Assembly (NCBI GenBank): GCA_030549495.1
Contig: JAUIRK010001052.1
Span: 1,054,001 to 1,118,000, forward strand
Direction: 5' to 3'
Origin: Nectonema munidae
Taxonomy: Eukaryota > Nematomorpha > Nectonematoida > Nectonematidae
DNA length: 64,000 bases
Part shown: piece after piece, positions 29,301-38,187 of the stretch
Layout of the letters: each line of letters opens with the position of its first letter
How positions within the stretch are numbered: the stretch's first letter is position 1
Translations under genes and position numbers: made by a program
Notes under the pieces: model-generated
Seen by the model: only the letters and a program-made list of their open reading frames with translations
Databases searched by the model: none
Told to the model about the DNA's origin: nothing

Positions 29301-31301
29301 ATTCGGAAAATAGCCATCCATTGTCTCTTTAAGTTTTATCATATTCTGTAGTTAATTTTTTAATGTTTTTGGTCCCAAATTTGTATTTTAACTTAAAAAT
29401 TTTAAAAGTATTAGACTGGATATTTATTCTGGACATTTCCAACTTTGCGAACTTTGATATGAACTCGCAAACTGTTATCTCTTATCCTTAGAGACTTTTG
29501 TTTAGCATATTAAGAGCATCAACTATATTAACAAGGTAAGCAAGTTTAAGAACGAAGGAACACTCTTTTAAGGAAGTGACAAAATGTTCGCAGTTATGAA
29601 AATGTTGAAAAAACTCAAGCAATTATTAATTAAGTTCATAGACACGTTTTGTGACATTCCCTCTGGAAAGCCAACATACAGCAGTATGATACAAAAATAC
29701 ATTCTGATCAGCACCATATTCTTCGCAAATAAGTTTGAATAAGCGACTGTTCAGAGCACATCTCTTAACATGATTTACCGTTTTAACGAACAGTAATAAT
29801 ACACTGGCTAGTTTAACAGGAAGAACTTTACAAGACAAAGCAAATCGATGGATCATACAATGAATGAATTTTACACGAGGAGCCACTTTCATGACACGAG
29901 CTCTAAAACCAGACTTGTGTCCCAACTTAGCTGGTGCCCATAACTTGTGTATCCTTTTAAGTTTTCCCATTTCAAACCATGTTGCCTGAAAAAAGAATAT
30001 ACCATTTGAATAATAAAGAATATACATTTGATTACCATTTAGTTGTTACTTCTAGTGCTGCATTCATCAAGAACTCTTCTTTAATTCCCTCATCACTTAC
30101 ATATCGAACGAACATTAGTAACTGAGCACAGTTCGTCACATCAGTGGACTCGTCAAGTTGTATTGCAAATCCTATTTGGACATACATATTTCACTAACTA
30201 CTTGATCAAAAATATCTAATGACAACGTACCATTTCTTTTGCAGCTGGAAAAATAAGATCTTGTCCAATGCTATGAGCTTTTTTTGTTTAGCAATGATTA
30301 GTGAAACTTTATGATGCCTTAGCATTACTTGTTTGTTGAAAATATCTGCCAATTGAATCCAATCGTTGCTTTTGTAACATAGTTTCTTTACGCTTAAAAA
30401 ACAATATCCTTGTTTTTGAACTCTAGATGAATTTTTTCTAAATGTCGAGTTAGAAGGCTTGAGTCATTTCCACTTGTTTTTTGACAAATTAAATACTGTG
30501 GTAAATCCAAACAATTTTTTACTATTGATGTAAACCCAAATTTCAAATAGGTTTCTTGAATATTTTTTTCTTTTACTCAACATTACTAACTTACAGACAA
30601 CACTAGTAAAACAAATTTATTAATCAAAAATACAGATGAACATAGTGAATGCAATCCTAGAACCATTCTGCATTCATTCAAATAAATCCTAGTGTTTTTC
30701 TCAAACTAAATGCACCTCCTTAAGAGGGTAGATGTACCACTTGTGGTACGTGTACCCCACATTGGGAACCCCTGTATTAGATTCTATCACAGTCATAATC
30801 TAGCTGTAGGGAAACAAGGAGTGGTATCGTGGTATAAATGCCTGTCACTATTAAGTACAGCATAGTTGGCACCGAGCATGGTTAGGACGATAATTGGGGT
30901 AATTAACACATGAGTGGGGTTAAAATTTTGTTTGAACACGATTGCTTTTATTTTCCGATCACTTTTTGACTGTAGATTAAAATGTTTCTATTATGAAAAA
31001 TGATTTCTTTTAAGGGTTTAAAGAGCAAAGATGACAAAAATTCTGTTCTACTGGGTGAATACATGTATGACGAAGATGGAAAAACTACACAACGTTTTGA
31101 TGTCAAGGTTAATTTCGTTTCTTCTTTTTCCATATTTTAATCTGCTTTATTTATCTTAAAATATTCCGTTTTTGATAATAGAACAAGACTGAAGCTCCTT
31201 TCGAATTCATCGAACTTATTATCAATAGCAATTGGGGACACAGTGAGTACACGTGCTTATACCGCTTTAGAGTTCACGGAAAGCTCCTTCAGCCTTCATG
31301 A
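8138..31301 (+). CDS. SUN: SUN-domain protein (LINC complex, inner nuclear membrane), 15-exon model
   Basis: Animal SUN1/SUN2-like protein. SUN proteins sit in the inner nuclear membrane and bind KASH peptides in the perinuclear space, linking nucleus to cytoskeleton (family knowledge). Exons: 8138-8342 (ATG 8187), 16459-16626, 18161-18189, 19594-19766, 24065-24196, 24288-24460, 24960-25031, 25145-25192, 25365-25511, 25569-25688, 25746-25820, 25887-26087, 27410-27577, 31015-31107, 31182-31301. The coding exons total 1875 nt, that is 624 codons plus stop, and every junction keeps phase. Most splice sites are GT/AG with pyrimidine-rich acceptors. The acceptors at 24287 and 25745 end in AAG and are the weakest. 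The C-terminal SUN domain is unmistakable. The N-terminal exons are assigned by phase, composition and the MSRR start, so they are less sure, and further exons may lie between 8.3 and 16.4 kb. Which SUN paralogue this is cannot be told. Confidence 0.86.
8540..9560 (-). pseudogene. Unrecognised decayed coding relic, minus strand
   Basis: Several minus-strand blocks read like old coding sequence: CDNLQAEPFAYFKMKLES (about 9285-9335), then AVIWHGLPNAFDIRQPVDSS and YGEILKR (about 9185-9265). The 8542-8835 block is open for 97 codons. Frames change between blocks. I cannot name the family. It lies in a SUN intron on the opposite strand, so a transposon relic is most likely. Confidence 0.35.
9870..10007. 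mobile_element. TTAA-flanked piggyBac-type MITE, copy 1
   Basis: TTAA/CCCATTTAAGACCAAGC ... TTGGTCGCAAATGGG/TTAA. Terminal inverted repeats begin CCCATTT, and TTAA flanks both sides, the hallmark of piggyBac target duplication. The body holds repeated GCAGACGA units and the palindrome GTTCCAAAATAGGAAC. It is 138 bp with no ORF. It is inserted in the antisense LINE of this intron. A second copy in inverted orientation lies at 47812-47950. Confidence 0.85.
10008..14300 (-). mobile_element. LINE (non-LTR retrotransposon), degraded, interrupted by a DDE transposon
   Basis: On the minus strand, in element order: a CCHC-like knuckle (NCKCFKHMAKEC, about 13,940-13,980) from an ORF1; the endonuclease opening MKIFHTNVRSVDKSCDHLS with FDLIIVSEIW (about 13,490-13,605); the RT entry ITSCFVKIFEKII (about 12,385-12,430); the RT core PVLVNIGLPRSSILGLILF and MLFINDI (about 10,310-10,385); then HLTWKVHISSLVLKISR (about 10,025-10,080). 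The order fits a CR1/Jockey-like LINE. Many frame breaks. The RT is split by the element at 10463-12350, and the TTAA MITE sits near its 3' part. Confidence 0.75.
10463..12350 (-). mobile_element. DDE-type DNA transposon relic of unnamed family, inserted in the LINE
   Basis: Minus-strand coding starts at 12299 (MVTDIELLWRETLNFSHFSS, 173 open codons; S/E-rich linker DVSESSSESSF) and continues in other frames: DELFCLHFDGKKLAGEEYQV then TEIKFGVLKCLNGAARAIHE, SMIICDTTAV (about 11,455-11,685), and a C-terminal part at 10,736-10,939 (KKAIDCLKRHWKLDKSKI). HFDGK and the later CDTT motif look like the first two acidic catalytic positions of a DDE transposase with a hAT-like layout. Frameshifts and stops separate the blocks. 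Ends are not firmly placed. TAGGGTGATTAC at 10463 may be one terminus. Confidence 0.6.
14301..16458 (+). other. SUN intron without recognisable content
   Basis: AT-rich intronic DNA. I find no repeat, exon or RNA gene that I can support on either strand. A LINE 5' end may extend a few hundred bases into it from the left. Confidence 0.4.
16459..18189 (+). CDS. SUN: SUN gene: serine/lysine-rich exon and 29-nt microexon
   Basis: Exon 16459-16626 follows an ATTTTCAG acceptor and ends before GTTAATG. It has 56 phase-0 codons rich in S, K and N (NISSVSGVFSSTKLIGE...) with balanced codon use unlike the surrounding AT-rich DNA. The next piece is a microexon, 18161-18189, with a TTTCTTTTAG acceptor and GTAAATG donor, encoding NKKRVGFGRR across the junction. 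It enters in phase 0 and leaves two bases, exactly what the membrane exon at 19594 needs. The basic run could be part of a nuclear-localisation or retention segment, which is a guess. Confidence 0.5.
17312..17390. mobile_element. hAT-like transposon end
   Basis: CAGTGATTCTCAACAATTTT then TATGGACCATTTTCGAACTG and GTGGACCCC is the usual form of hAT termini (CAGTGGTTCTCAACC). No transposase coding nearby. The rest of 16627-18160 is featureless intron apart from a G-run near 17792. Confidence 0.5.
18836..18900. mobile_element. Possible hAT-like end, TAGGGTTGCACGTG
   Basis: TATATAGGGTTGCACGTGTT followed by ACCGATAATAATCGGT (a perfect 16-bp palindrome) resembles the TAGGGTTGCATACG terminus at 32862. 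No matching right end found. Other intron sequence at 18190-19593 holds nothing I can name. Confidence 0.3.
19594..24196 (+). CDS. SUN: SUN gene: membrane-segment exons
   Basis: Exon 19594-19766 encodes mostly hydrophobic/aromatic sequence (about 57 residues, including VVFTKVLLFPFLFLKNIG). Exon 24065-24196 encodes a second strongly hydrophobic stretch (CNFVLLAIVISIKFIVFKF) followed by a polar RITQWNYKQN. The junction GTCAAAAAAG/TATATTG is in phase. Animal SUN proteins carry one or more hydrophobic segments between the nucleoplasmic N-terminus and the lumenal coiled coil, so these are read as the inner-nuclear-membrane anchor. The 4.3-kb intron between them carries an antisense LINE fragment. 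Confidence 0.68.
22900..23470 (-). mobile_element. LINE 3'-terminal coding fragment (copy A)
   Basis: Minus-strand translation gives SHTNFSKLQTIENTVLCAFI, then GHTSGTNSQYLPTETLVLPL and NTQIQIYTPNIRAI, preceded by QALDILGYNVIKDL. This is the C-terminal RT-to-end region of an A/C-rich non-LTR retrotransposon. The strand asymmetry (G/T-rich + strand) marks its extent. Contains stops. The same family is found in + orientation at 40335-40860. Confidence 0.65.
24288..25820 (+). CDS. SUN: SUN gene: lumenal coiled-coil exons
   Basis: Six exons: 24288-24460, 24960-25031, 25145-25192, 25365-25511, 25569-25688, 25746-25820. Apart from the first acceptor, all junctions are phase 0. Sequence includes EKIERLEKMLASIASQF, a QQQQQ run, LEDTIFEKIYEDLSVHLKK and IQRDIQIIQIHIQNQ, heptad-like as expected for the trimerising lumenal coiled coil just before a SUN domain. 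The first exon's acceptor (GATGAAG, 24287) is weak. A better-looking acceptor at 24250 gives the wrong phase, so this boundary is uncertain. A short extra open block around 25280-25335 (VILNKLEKRMISTKQFK) has coiled-coil character but no in-phase acceptor. Confidence 0.72.
25887..31301 (+). CDS. SUN: SUN gene: C-terminal SUN domain (4 exons)
   Basis: Exons 25887-26087, 27410-27577, 31015-31107 and 31182-31301, all phase 0, reconstruct a full SUN domain. Diagnostic blocks in order: FAMESAGAYVINTRCTKTF, AQFSLFSIPMW, PGLYPGNCWAFESFPGN (the GNCWAF signature), SAFSIDHISKKMSP, SAPKNFSVFGLKSKDD, LLGEYMYDEDGKTTQRF, and NSNWGHSEYTCLYRFRVHG, ending after KLLQPS. Human SUN domains have the equivalent SAGG...ISTRC, PGNCWAF and NWGHPEYTCIYRFRVHG. 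The Cys of NTRC and the Cys of GNCW/YTCLYR are present. The domain looks complete and functional. The 3.4-kb intron at 27578-31014 is filled by nested transposons. Confidence 0.96.
26231..26386 (+). repeat. 78-bp tandem duplication in a SUN intron
   Basis: Two identical 78-bp units, 26231-26308 and 26309-26386, each AATTTATTACTATTACTATT ... TCATATCTTTAGAG. They lie between the first two SUN-domain exons. Confidence 0.95.
27731..30774 (-). mobile_element. ZBED5-type hAT transposon, degraded, with a piggyBac relic inside
   Basis: Termini CAGTGGTTCTCAGACTG (left) and, read inward from the right, CAGGGGTTCCCAATGTGGGG. Minus-strand transposase blocks in order: TSGNDSSLLTRHLEKIHLEF (zinc-finger end), LDSIGRYFQQT, FAIQLDESTDVTNCAQLLMF and VRYVSDEGIKEEF, GHKSGFRARVMKVAPRVKFI with HCMIHRFALSCK, then NSRLFKLICEEYGADQN and LYHTAVCWLSRGNVTKRVYE. 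These are hallmark ZBED5-like hAT blocks. Multiple stops and frameshifts. Flanking 8-mers (GTCTAAAT / TATTAGAT) are only partly alike. It fills the SUN intron before exon 31015. Confidence 0.85.
27873..28620 (-). mobile_element. piggyBac relic inside the hAT element
   Basis: TTAA (27869-27872) followed by CCCTCATGCTCTC marks one end. Minus-strand coding includes NKSGVDTLDQMIGAYSVKRK (about 28,340-28,400), with the D of the VD.LDQ motif shared by piggyBac transposases. A C-terminal Cys-rich tail follows (KVYSKCEKCQIYLYDEHRA, about 27,985-28,040). Most of the 5' transposase and the other terminus are not recognisable, so the right limit is approximate. It interrupts the hAT near its 3' end. Confidence 0.65.
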
Positions 31302-31374
31302 TTAATTATTCTATTGGTCTCAAATTTATTTACTACATCCTCTTTTATGATTATATATTTTTTACTATTCTTAC

Positions 31375-31380
31375 AATAAA
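31375..31380 (+). promoter_or_regulatory. Poly(A) signal of the SUN gene
   Basis: AATAAA lies 74 nt after the TGA at 31299-31301 and is followed by T-rich sequence. This is a normal spacing for a 3' end. Confidence 0.6.
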
Positions 31381-31719
31381 GTCTTTTATACAAGTCCAAA
31401 ATTTTTTAAAATATTTTTAATTAATTTAAAATTTCTTTTAAAACCTACCATTAAAATTTTACCTTTAGAATGCTATAGAGAAAAGTAAATATTATAATTT
31501 GTAATATTGTAAATAAGGTCTTTAGACTTTGTTGCCCTGTGCAGTTTGCTTTGTTTTAGGTATATGTAGAATAAAAAGTTTAGGATGTTATCGAGAGAAC
31601 GCTTTGTTAATTCCCAATGTACATTGAGAAGTAGGTAGTTGAAATATTTTTTTTGTTTATTGCTATCTGTCTATAGTGGATATTCTATATGCAAAATATT
31701 TCTATTTTGAAATTGGTAA

Positions 31720-31800
31720 TCGATAGAGAAGGAACTGTCCGACCCGGGACTTTGAGTTATCGAACCCCAGTATCTAACCCATCTTACTCACGCCCCTAAA
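31720..31800 (-). repeat. tRNA-derived SINE fragment, minus strand
   Basis: The reverse complement reads GTTAGATACTGGGGTTCGAT then AACTCAAAGTCCCGGGTCGG, matching the tRNA-like heads at 46.0 and 46.8 kb. The B box is altered. Confidence 0.75.
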
Positions 31801-32403
31801 TATAATGACTATTGCTTACTTTAATGTGGTACAAGTATGCTTTACATGGTCAATTGCCTAGTGAGCGTCTCACATATTGTATTGAAATAAAATAGATATA
31901 TGTTGTTTTTGTAAACATATTTTGTTATGTGTGCTTGAAATGTTTTAAGCGATATGTGAAGGTGTTGGAAATTGAATTGTTTTGTAAGTTGTCCTCTAGA
32001 TAGTTTTCAAGGATATTTAGATAGACAAGCACCAGATGCTTATATTAGAAATTCATTATCTTCAACCAATGTTCTAAAAAACCTAATTACAACGAAATTT
32101 TGAAGATCTCAGAGCTTTCCTTTTAAAGATTATTTTAATGCCCTTAGGCTTAGTATGATGTGTTGCTTTATCAGGTGATATGAACAGATATTCACCCTAA
32201 ATATGTTTTTACGAATCCTTTTTTAAAAATTATTTATTCATTAAATCATTCATGAAGTTCATTATTCACCTACAACAACAAGGGCGGATACAGGGGGTGG
32301 ATTGGGTGGCTAGCCACCCACCCTCTTTACCTGTGCGGAAGTTATTTTTATTCCAATTTCTATATCATATAGTCAAATACTTGAAAAGATATCTATCTAG
32401 ACC

Positions 32404-32861
32404 AGTGGTTCCCAACTTTTTTGACGCTCCGTACCCCTAAAAATTTTTTAATTTTTTTTGCACCCCTTACAGTTTATGTAATGAAAATTTACAAATTTAT
32501 TTAAAAGAATACTTGAAATATAAAAACGACAAAAATTTGCATAATCATTTTTATGAGATATAACAAAAATGAAATATATGGAAATAAAATGAAACAATCT
32601 GCATCCAAACAACTTCCATTTTAAAAAATAGTTCAATTTTTTATTCTCTTTTAAAAAGCTAATAATTTTATACAAAGTCCGCCTCAAATTTAATGACTAT
32701 TTTGCTCCTGTTTTTTGCATATGAGTTTTTCAAAACGTGGTACTTTGCTACTGATAGCAATTCGCATATCTGCTTGTGCACTCAAGCGATTTCTAGATTT
32801 AGTCTTTATTGACAAAAGGGTACTAAATCCGTAATCGCACAAGTAAGTTGTCACAAATAGG
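32404..32861 (-). mobile_element. hAT 3' end: ZBED/FAM200-type dimerisation domain
   Basis: CAGTGGTTCCCAACTTTTTT is a hAT terminus. The minus-strand frame 32690-32944 contains TLFVTTYLCDYGFSTLLSIK then TKSRNRLSAQADMRIAISSK, the C-terminal hAT dimerisation region of ZBED/SCAND3-type transposases. It is cut at about 32862 where a second hAT terminus (TAGGGTTGCATACGGCAACG) starts. Confidence 0.75.
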
Positions 32862-34470
32862 GTTGCATACGGCAACGGACAACGTTCGAGTACGTCCGTT
32901 GCCGTTCGTTTGTTTGTCCGTTCGAACCAATAATTGAAAATCATTGGTAACGGACAAAAACGAACAAATTGTAAAAATAAAATTTATTAATAATATAAGG
33001 ACTCATGAAATAAACTTAATGTTATCATGAATAAATGTTAACATTTCAACGTTATCATCCTTCAACCTCGCTCTTCTTGAAGTCACAGTTGCACCTGTTC
33101 ATGAAAACAAACGTTCTGATGACACGCTTGTAGAAACAGCGGACATTCACTTTCGACTCAGCCAAGCCAATACAGGAAAAGTATCGCAGTTGGCATTCCA
33201 CCATTGAAGCGGATCAAGTATTTTTGATTGCTTGCATAGCGATAAATATTTTTCCAGTTCAATTTCATCGGAACAATCTTCCTTCATCATTTCATCGCTT
33301 CCTGGTGTGGAGAAAATGTCTTCAAGCAAGGAGTTATTTGTCCTTGAAGGACCAGCATCATCACGATACTTATGTTTCTCCACATGAAGAAGTTGTGGTG
33401 TGGCACTTTTCATTTGATTTAGAAGCTCTTCTTTTGCGGTGCAGCGCTCTTCTATAGAAAAGCCATTCATCCCTGTTAGTCTTGGATCCAGCAATATTGT
33501 CCAGAGCAGCAAAATCTGTAACCCTTGAAAACGGCAGGTGAATTCATTTAAAACTTCTCTCCGCAATGCTTCTACCGTATCAGCAGTTTCCTCGTACCAA
33601 ACAGTGTGGGAAACTCCCTGTAAAACTTTGTATTCAATCAAATGAATCTTGAGCATTCTTAATACTGGCAGCGTTAAGGACCACGTCGGATAATTTCCCC
33701 CGACAACGCTTCTGTTGCTTCATCAAAGCGTTGTAAAATACAGCAAACATTTTCTAATAGAAACCACTGCTTATGTGTGATATGTATAATTTTGACGCAG
33801 TTTGAAAAAGCTGCACGACCTTCTTCCGTCTGGATAAATGAACAGAACGATCCAAATGCAATCTAATGTCCAAGCATACTTTTAACATGTGTACAGTTGA
33901 ATTCCAACGAGTAATAACATCTAACGGAATCTTCTTCGGTGTCTGATTTTTCCGTTCCATGGATTTTTTCAACCATTGAAATCCAATTATGATACTACTG
34001 AAATATTTAGCATATTCTCGGAGTATTTCAATAGCATCTGCATTCTCCTTTAAACATTTGGAAACAATGTCGGTAGCTGTTTTACTCTCACCCTTCCACC
34101 GAATAAATTTTTGCACAATCAAACTTAGAGAATGAGCAACACCACATTGGTGATTTTGCATTGGATGCGTTATCAGTGACATAAACAACCATATTCTCTA
34201 AGGACATTTTTGCATCCTCTACCGACTGCTTCACGATGTTTGCAATTTCGGAACCGGTGTGTCTTACTTCACTGAACGGAGCACATCTCAACGTAACGAC
34301 TTTAATAACAAAATCTTCAGTGATGTAATGAAGCATCAACGAAATATATGCTTCAGGTGTTCTTGATGTCCAAATATCACTTGTAAGTGAATAATAATCA
34401 CATTCTTTTTGGATCATGGACTTGATGATAAAAAGCGTATCTGCAAATGTACTGCGCAACAACCTTCTTA
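32862..34470 (-). mobile_element. Second hAT transposase, minus strand, N-terminus missing
   Basis: Minus-strand blocks: YSLTSDIWTSRTPEAYISLM then LHYITEDFVIKVVTLRCAPF, VVYVTDNASN, CGVAHSLSLIVQKFIRWKGE, DVITRWNSTVHMLKV, LHVEKHKYRDDAGPS. This is the SD.WTS / TDNASN / RWNST series of hAT (ZBED1/4-like) transposases. Frames shift several times, and the BED finger expected upstream of 34462 is absent. There the sequence switches to a + strand fragment of another hAT. Confidence 0.8.
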
Positions 34471-35245
34471 TTGTTGTACGAGAAGGCCAAATTTTTGTAT
34501 ATCTTGTATATCGTAAAGTGCTAGAACTAAGTAGTCTTGTTGGCTCACGTGAACAGAGACCAAGGATCTTTAAGAAACAAACGATGAGAGATAACCATCC
34601 ATCAGATACAGTTTTCGACTACTGGAAGAGGACTTTGGTTATTCCATTCCTTGATACTACCTGCAGTGAACTGAGATGTCGTTTCAGTAATGACAAACGT
34701 GCCCATTATGAACTATGCTGTCTCGTTCCAGAGGTGATTCTCCAGAAGACCAAAGAAACATTACCAAAGTTGACTGAAAATCTGCATGACAAATGGTATC
34801 ATGTGTTACCATTACCTGCTGCTCTTGATAGCGAGATGTTCCGCTGATTAAATTACTGGATGGACAAAGGCACCATAGGCGACATATCTGTGACATCTCT
34901 CCTGGCCAAATATGCTGATGAAATGTTCTTTCCAAATGTGAGAGAACTTCTCAAAATACTAGCCACCCTTCCAATCGGTAGCACTGAAGCAGAACGGTCA
35001 TTTTCCTGTGTTAAGAGGATACACACGTGGCTGAGAACGACTATCAATACATAACGACTGTCGAATCTTGCAGTAATCGCCATGAATGGCATGGGTATAA
35101 AACCTAAAACCGAGGAGATATGTAAACAGTTTCTCTCTAGATATCCACGCCGTATCCAGGCATCCACACTTTTTGACCCTAAACTAACCTACTATCTGCA
35201 GTACACGTTTGTTCAGACGAACAATATCAAGCCTTATCGTAAATA
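34471..35245 (+). mobile_element. Third hAT transposase fragment, plus strand C-terminal half
   Basis: Plus-strand blocks: DTVFDYWKRTLVIPFLDTTC then SELRCRFSNDKRAHYELCCL, NVRELLKILATLPIGSTEAE followed by RSFSCVKRIHTWLRTTI (hAT dimerisation domain), then RLSNLAVIAMNGMG. The style is ZMYM/DUF4371-type hAT. A stop splits it at 34845. It abuts the opposite-strand hAT at about 34470. Confidence 0.82.
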
Positions 35246-36194
35246 ACGTATTAAGGCCTACAATTATACTTTGCTGGTTTGTCTTTTGCAATTTGCGCGT
35301 TAAAAATATTGCATTTTTTTAAAAATTTTTTTTTTTTTTTCATTTTTCTTCTTACTCTCCCCTTATAAAAATAAATAAAAAAAATAATATAGTTCGCCAC
35401 CAAAAAAGGAAAGTCAACTTCCCCCCTTTTTTTATATAATGAGTTGGGGGCCCTTCCACCTTTTCTGGAATAAATTTTTTTTTTTTCTTCTCCTCTTCTT
35501 CTCCCCAGAGCGTTGTTAAAACTTTGGGTTCATTTAGGATGAATTTTTGAACCAAAAACAATATAGTAAATGTGTGAACCTCCAAAAATTTGAACCATAA
35601 TTTTAATTATCCACCCCCCATAGAAATTTTCTAGATCCGCCACTGAACAACGTCCACCTTCATCATCCAAAAGCCTCTCTCTTTCACGCCAAAAGGAAAT
35701 ATGTTTAAATTCTATTCAAAATTTTAAATTAACTTTATAGTGACTAAATGTTCACATATTGGTTTCTGTGACAGTTTTGATAATTCTGATGTATTGAAAT
35801 TTTTAGATTTCTACCAATCTTGATGAAATGATGATTGTAATCTTAGGTGCTGAGCTAAAGGTTTAAAATTTTTTATTTGCAAAGCAGTAACTCCTTGTTT
35901 ACCGCTTTATAAAATTTTATTTTAATCACTCATTCTCCTTTCAATATAATTTTAGATCGCACCTTCATTGAAGAAAGTATAAAAGCCAAAATATATATAA
36001 AAAAATTATTTTTACTATATAATTAATATATAACGATTTTTCAAAAATAATTGATTAACTGATTTTGTTAAAGAATAATGGCTAAAACGGAGTACAAAAA
36101 AAGATCAAGCATACTAGATTTAGTATTAAAAATATATTTTATAAAAAAATTTGAATAATATTTCTGAGGATAATTTTTAGTTGTCAATCATATA

Positions 36195-36533
36195 CAGTAA
36201 ACACTCGTGTTTTATCCGCTAACGTCCCAATCATAAGCTAATATTTTTAGGAACATATCTAGCATGTATGGATAATCGGGGCCGTAAATTTAGAAAAAAA
36301 TTAGCTAAAAATATATTAATAAAAAAATAAAATTCTATTTAAAAATGAAGAAATATTTTATATGCTCAAGAATAATCTTATGCATGTGGTATATTATATG
36401 CGTTTTACCTATTTTCGTTCACGCAATTTTCATAAATTGGTCTAAATTCTGTTTACGTAGATAACCCACATCCCTGTTTTTAGCCAATTAATTCAGGTAA
36501 AAAAGTAGCGATTAGACGAGAGTGTTAAGATAT
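36195..36533. mobile_element. Possible pogo/Tigger-type MITE
   Basis: CAGTAAACACTCGTGTTTTA with TCCGCTAAC at the left, and, read inward from the right, TTAACACTCTCGTCTAATCG, form loose inverted ends with TA at the borders. No ORF. Confidence 0.35.
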
Positions 36534-36626
36534 TTATTTTCAACTATACTCCTTAATTGTAAAAACTTTGTTGGGTGTTCTAATAGCATTATAATATATA
36601 TTTCTTCAAGGATGTTAATTTAGAAC

Positions 36627-36700
36627 AGGGCTTCGTAACCTGGGGTGCAAACACCTCTAAGGTATACGAGAGATTGTTATAGGAGGTGCAAAACAGCTTA
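36627..36700. mobile_element. hAT-like terminus
   Basis: CAGGGCTTCGTAACCTGGGG then TGCAAACACCTCTAAGG matches the usual hAT opening. No transposase alongside. Confidence 0.45.
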
Positions 36701-36739
36701 ATAAATTTTTGTTAAAAGTGCCTCCATCCTTTGATTTTG

Positions 36740-37400
36740 CTGATTGAGGTTATTTTTTTGTAAATAATTTAATGTTTTTGGTTGATTTTAATGAAAATAA
36801 TTTATTGAAAGTGGATGACATTTACCAACTTAGAGTTGCAATGTTTCTATTTAAAAACTTAACTGGTAAATTATATAATGTTTTTGGTAGCTTTATTAAT
36901 TTTAAACCATCTCATTATGAAACAAGATTTTCCAACCAACCAATCAGGGTAGACTACTCACTTAAAGGTTCGAACATTTCCATTCTTAAAAAAACTAATC
37001 AATTTTTCAAAAATCACATATTTTTGTATGATAATCTAGATGTTTCACACTTCTCATTTAAAAATAGAGTAAAACATTACCTTTTAGGTTCAAATAAATG
37101 TACATCTTAACTTTATAGTTTATATTTTTGTTAAAATTTTACTAATATCCTAAAAAATCTAATAACGGCCATACTTGGCTTTTGATTTTTTAGTAATATT
37201 AATTACAAAAAAAAAAAAAAAAAATTTTCAAACTATTCTACATTTATGCTTTAATACATACCTTCAAACTTTTCATACTTATAAATATATACATATATAT
37301 GTCTATTAATTATTAGAATGATGATCTTGTAATTGTTTTATTGTTTGTGAAATATTCTCCTTGCTTTTTTTATCAATAAATCTTCTTCTTCTTCTTATAT
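36740..37400 (+). mobile_element. LINE 3' end (CR1/L2-like)
   Basis: The frame at 36772-37110 (112 aa) contains KVDDIYQLRVAMFLFKNL and HYETRFSNQPIRVDYSLKGS, ending FKNRVKHYLLGS. This is the conserved C-terminus of CR1/L2-type ORF2 proteins after the RT. A T-rich 3' region and TCAATAAATCTTCTTCTTC (37373-37391) end the element. 5'-truncated, as is typical for LINE insertions. Confidence 0.7.
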
Positions 37401-38187
37401 TTTTGTAAGCGAGGTACATGTATGTTTTAGAAGACATTGTATCTTTTCTATACTCTATAGTCTATATATATTATATTTATTTCATTACTACAATATATAA
37501 CTATATTTTAATTATATGCCACGTCACCTAATACTCTATTATGATTAGTAGAAAGTAGGAGATTAGTTATCCGTAAAAATCTTACATCCTCATCCGCTGT
37601 GCATTTAATTTCAATATCCGTAATTTTCAAATGTTTTTTTTTCTATATACCGCAAGGTTTTTTTCAGAATTTTTCTATTTTTACTTTATCCAAAATTTTT
37701 ATGATAAGTACTTCTTTATGATTAAACACATATAAATTGACATCTCCCTAAATTATATTAAGAAGTATAAAATTGGGGTTTGCTTAGAATAGAAATTATA
37801 ATATATCTTCATCTACTAAAAAATAACAACGACATCCGCTTCTGCTAGGATGTCAAATTTGATATCCGTATTCGCATCCGCGGATACAAAAAAATTTCAC
37901 ATCTGATACATCTCTACTGATTAGTATCACCATTTAGCCTAAGTTACCAATTGTCAATAGCTAGAAAGCAAAAAAATTAATGAAACATACAGCATAGTGG
38001 TGCTGACAAGCCATCAAAAATCAATGGGGAAATATAATAAACAAGTTTAAATAACAAAACTTTATCGATGAAAAACGAATAATTAATTAGGATGTGATAT
38101 TTCGTCTCTTCAAGTCTTCTTCAGACAGGTAAAGAGAGATAAAGTATATAAGTAAGAAATATAATATTGATGTATAGATACGACATA

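Larger units (their letters stand above)
32279..35645. mobile_element. GGCGGAT-ended composite element, about 3.4 kb
   Basis: The left end CAAGGGCGGATACAGGGGGT and the right end (read inward) CAGTGGCGGATCTAGAAAAT then TTCTATGGGGGGTGG form an imperfect terminal inverted repeat. AACAA flanks both sides (32274-32278, 35646-35650), a possible 5-bp target duplication. The interior is occupied by three hAT transposase fragments in both orientations, so the host element itself may have been small and filled later. Superfamily not assigned. Confidence 0.45.
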
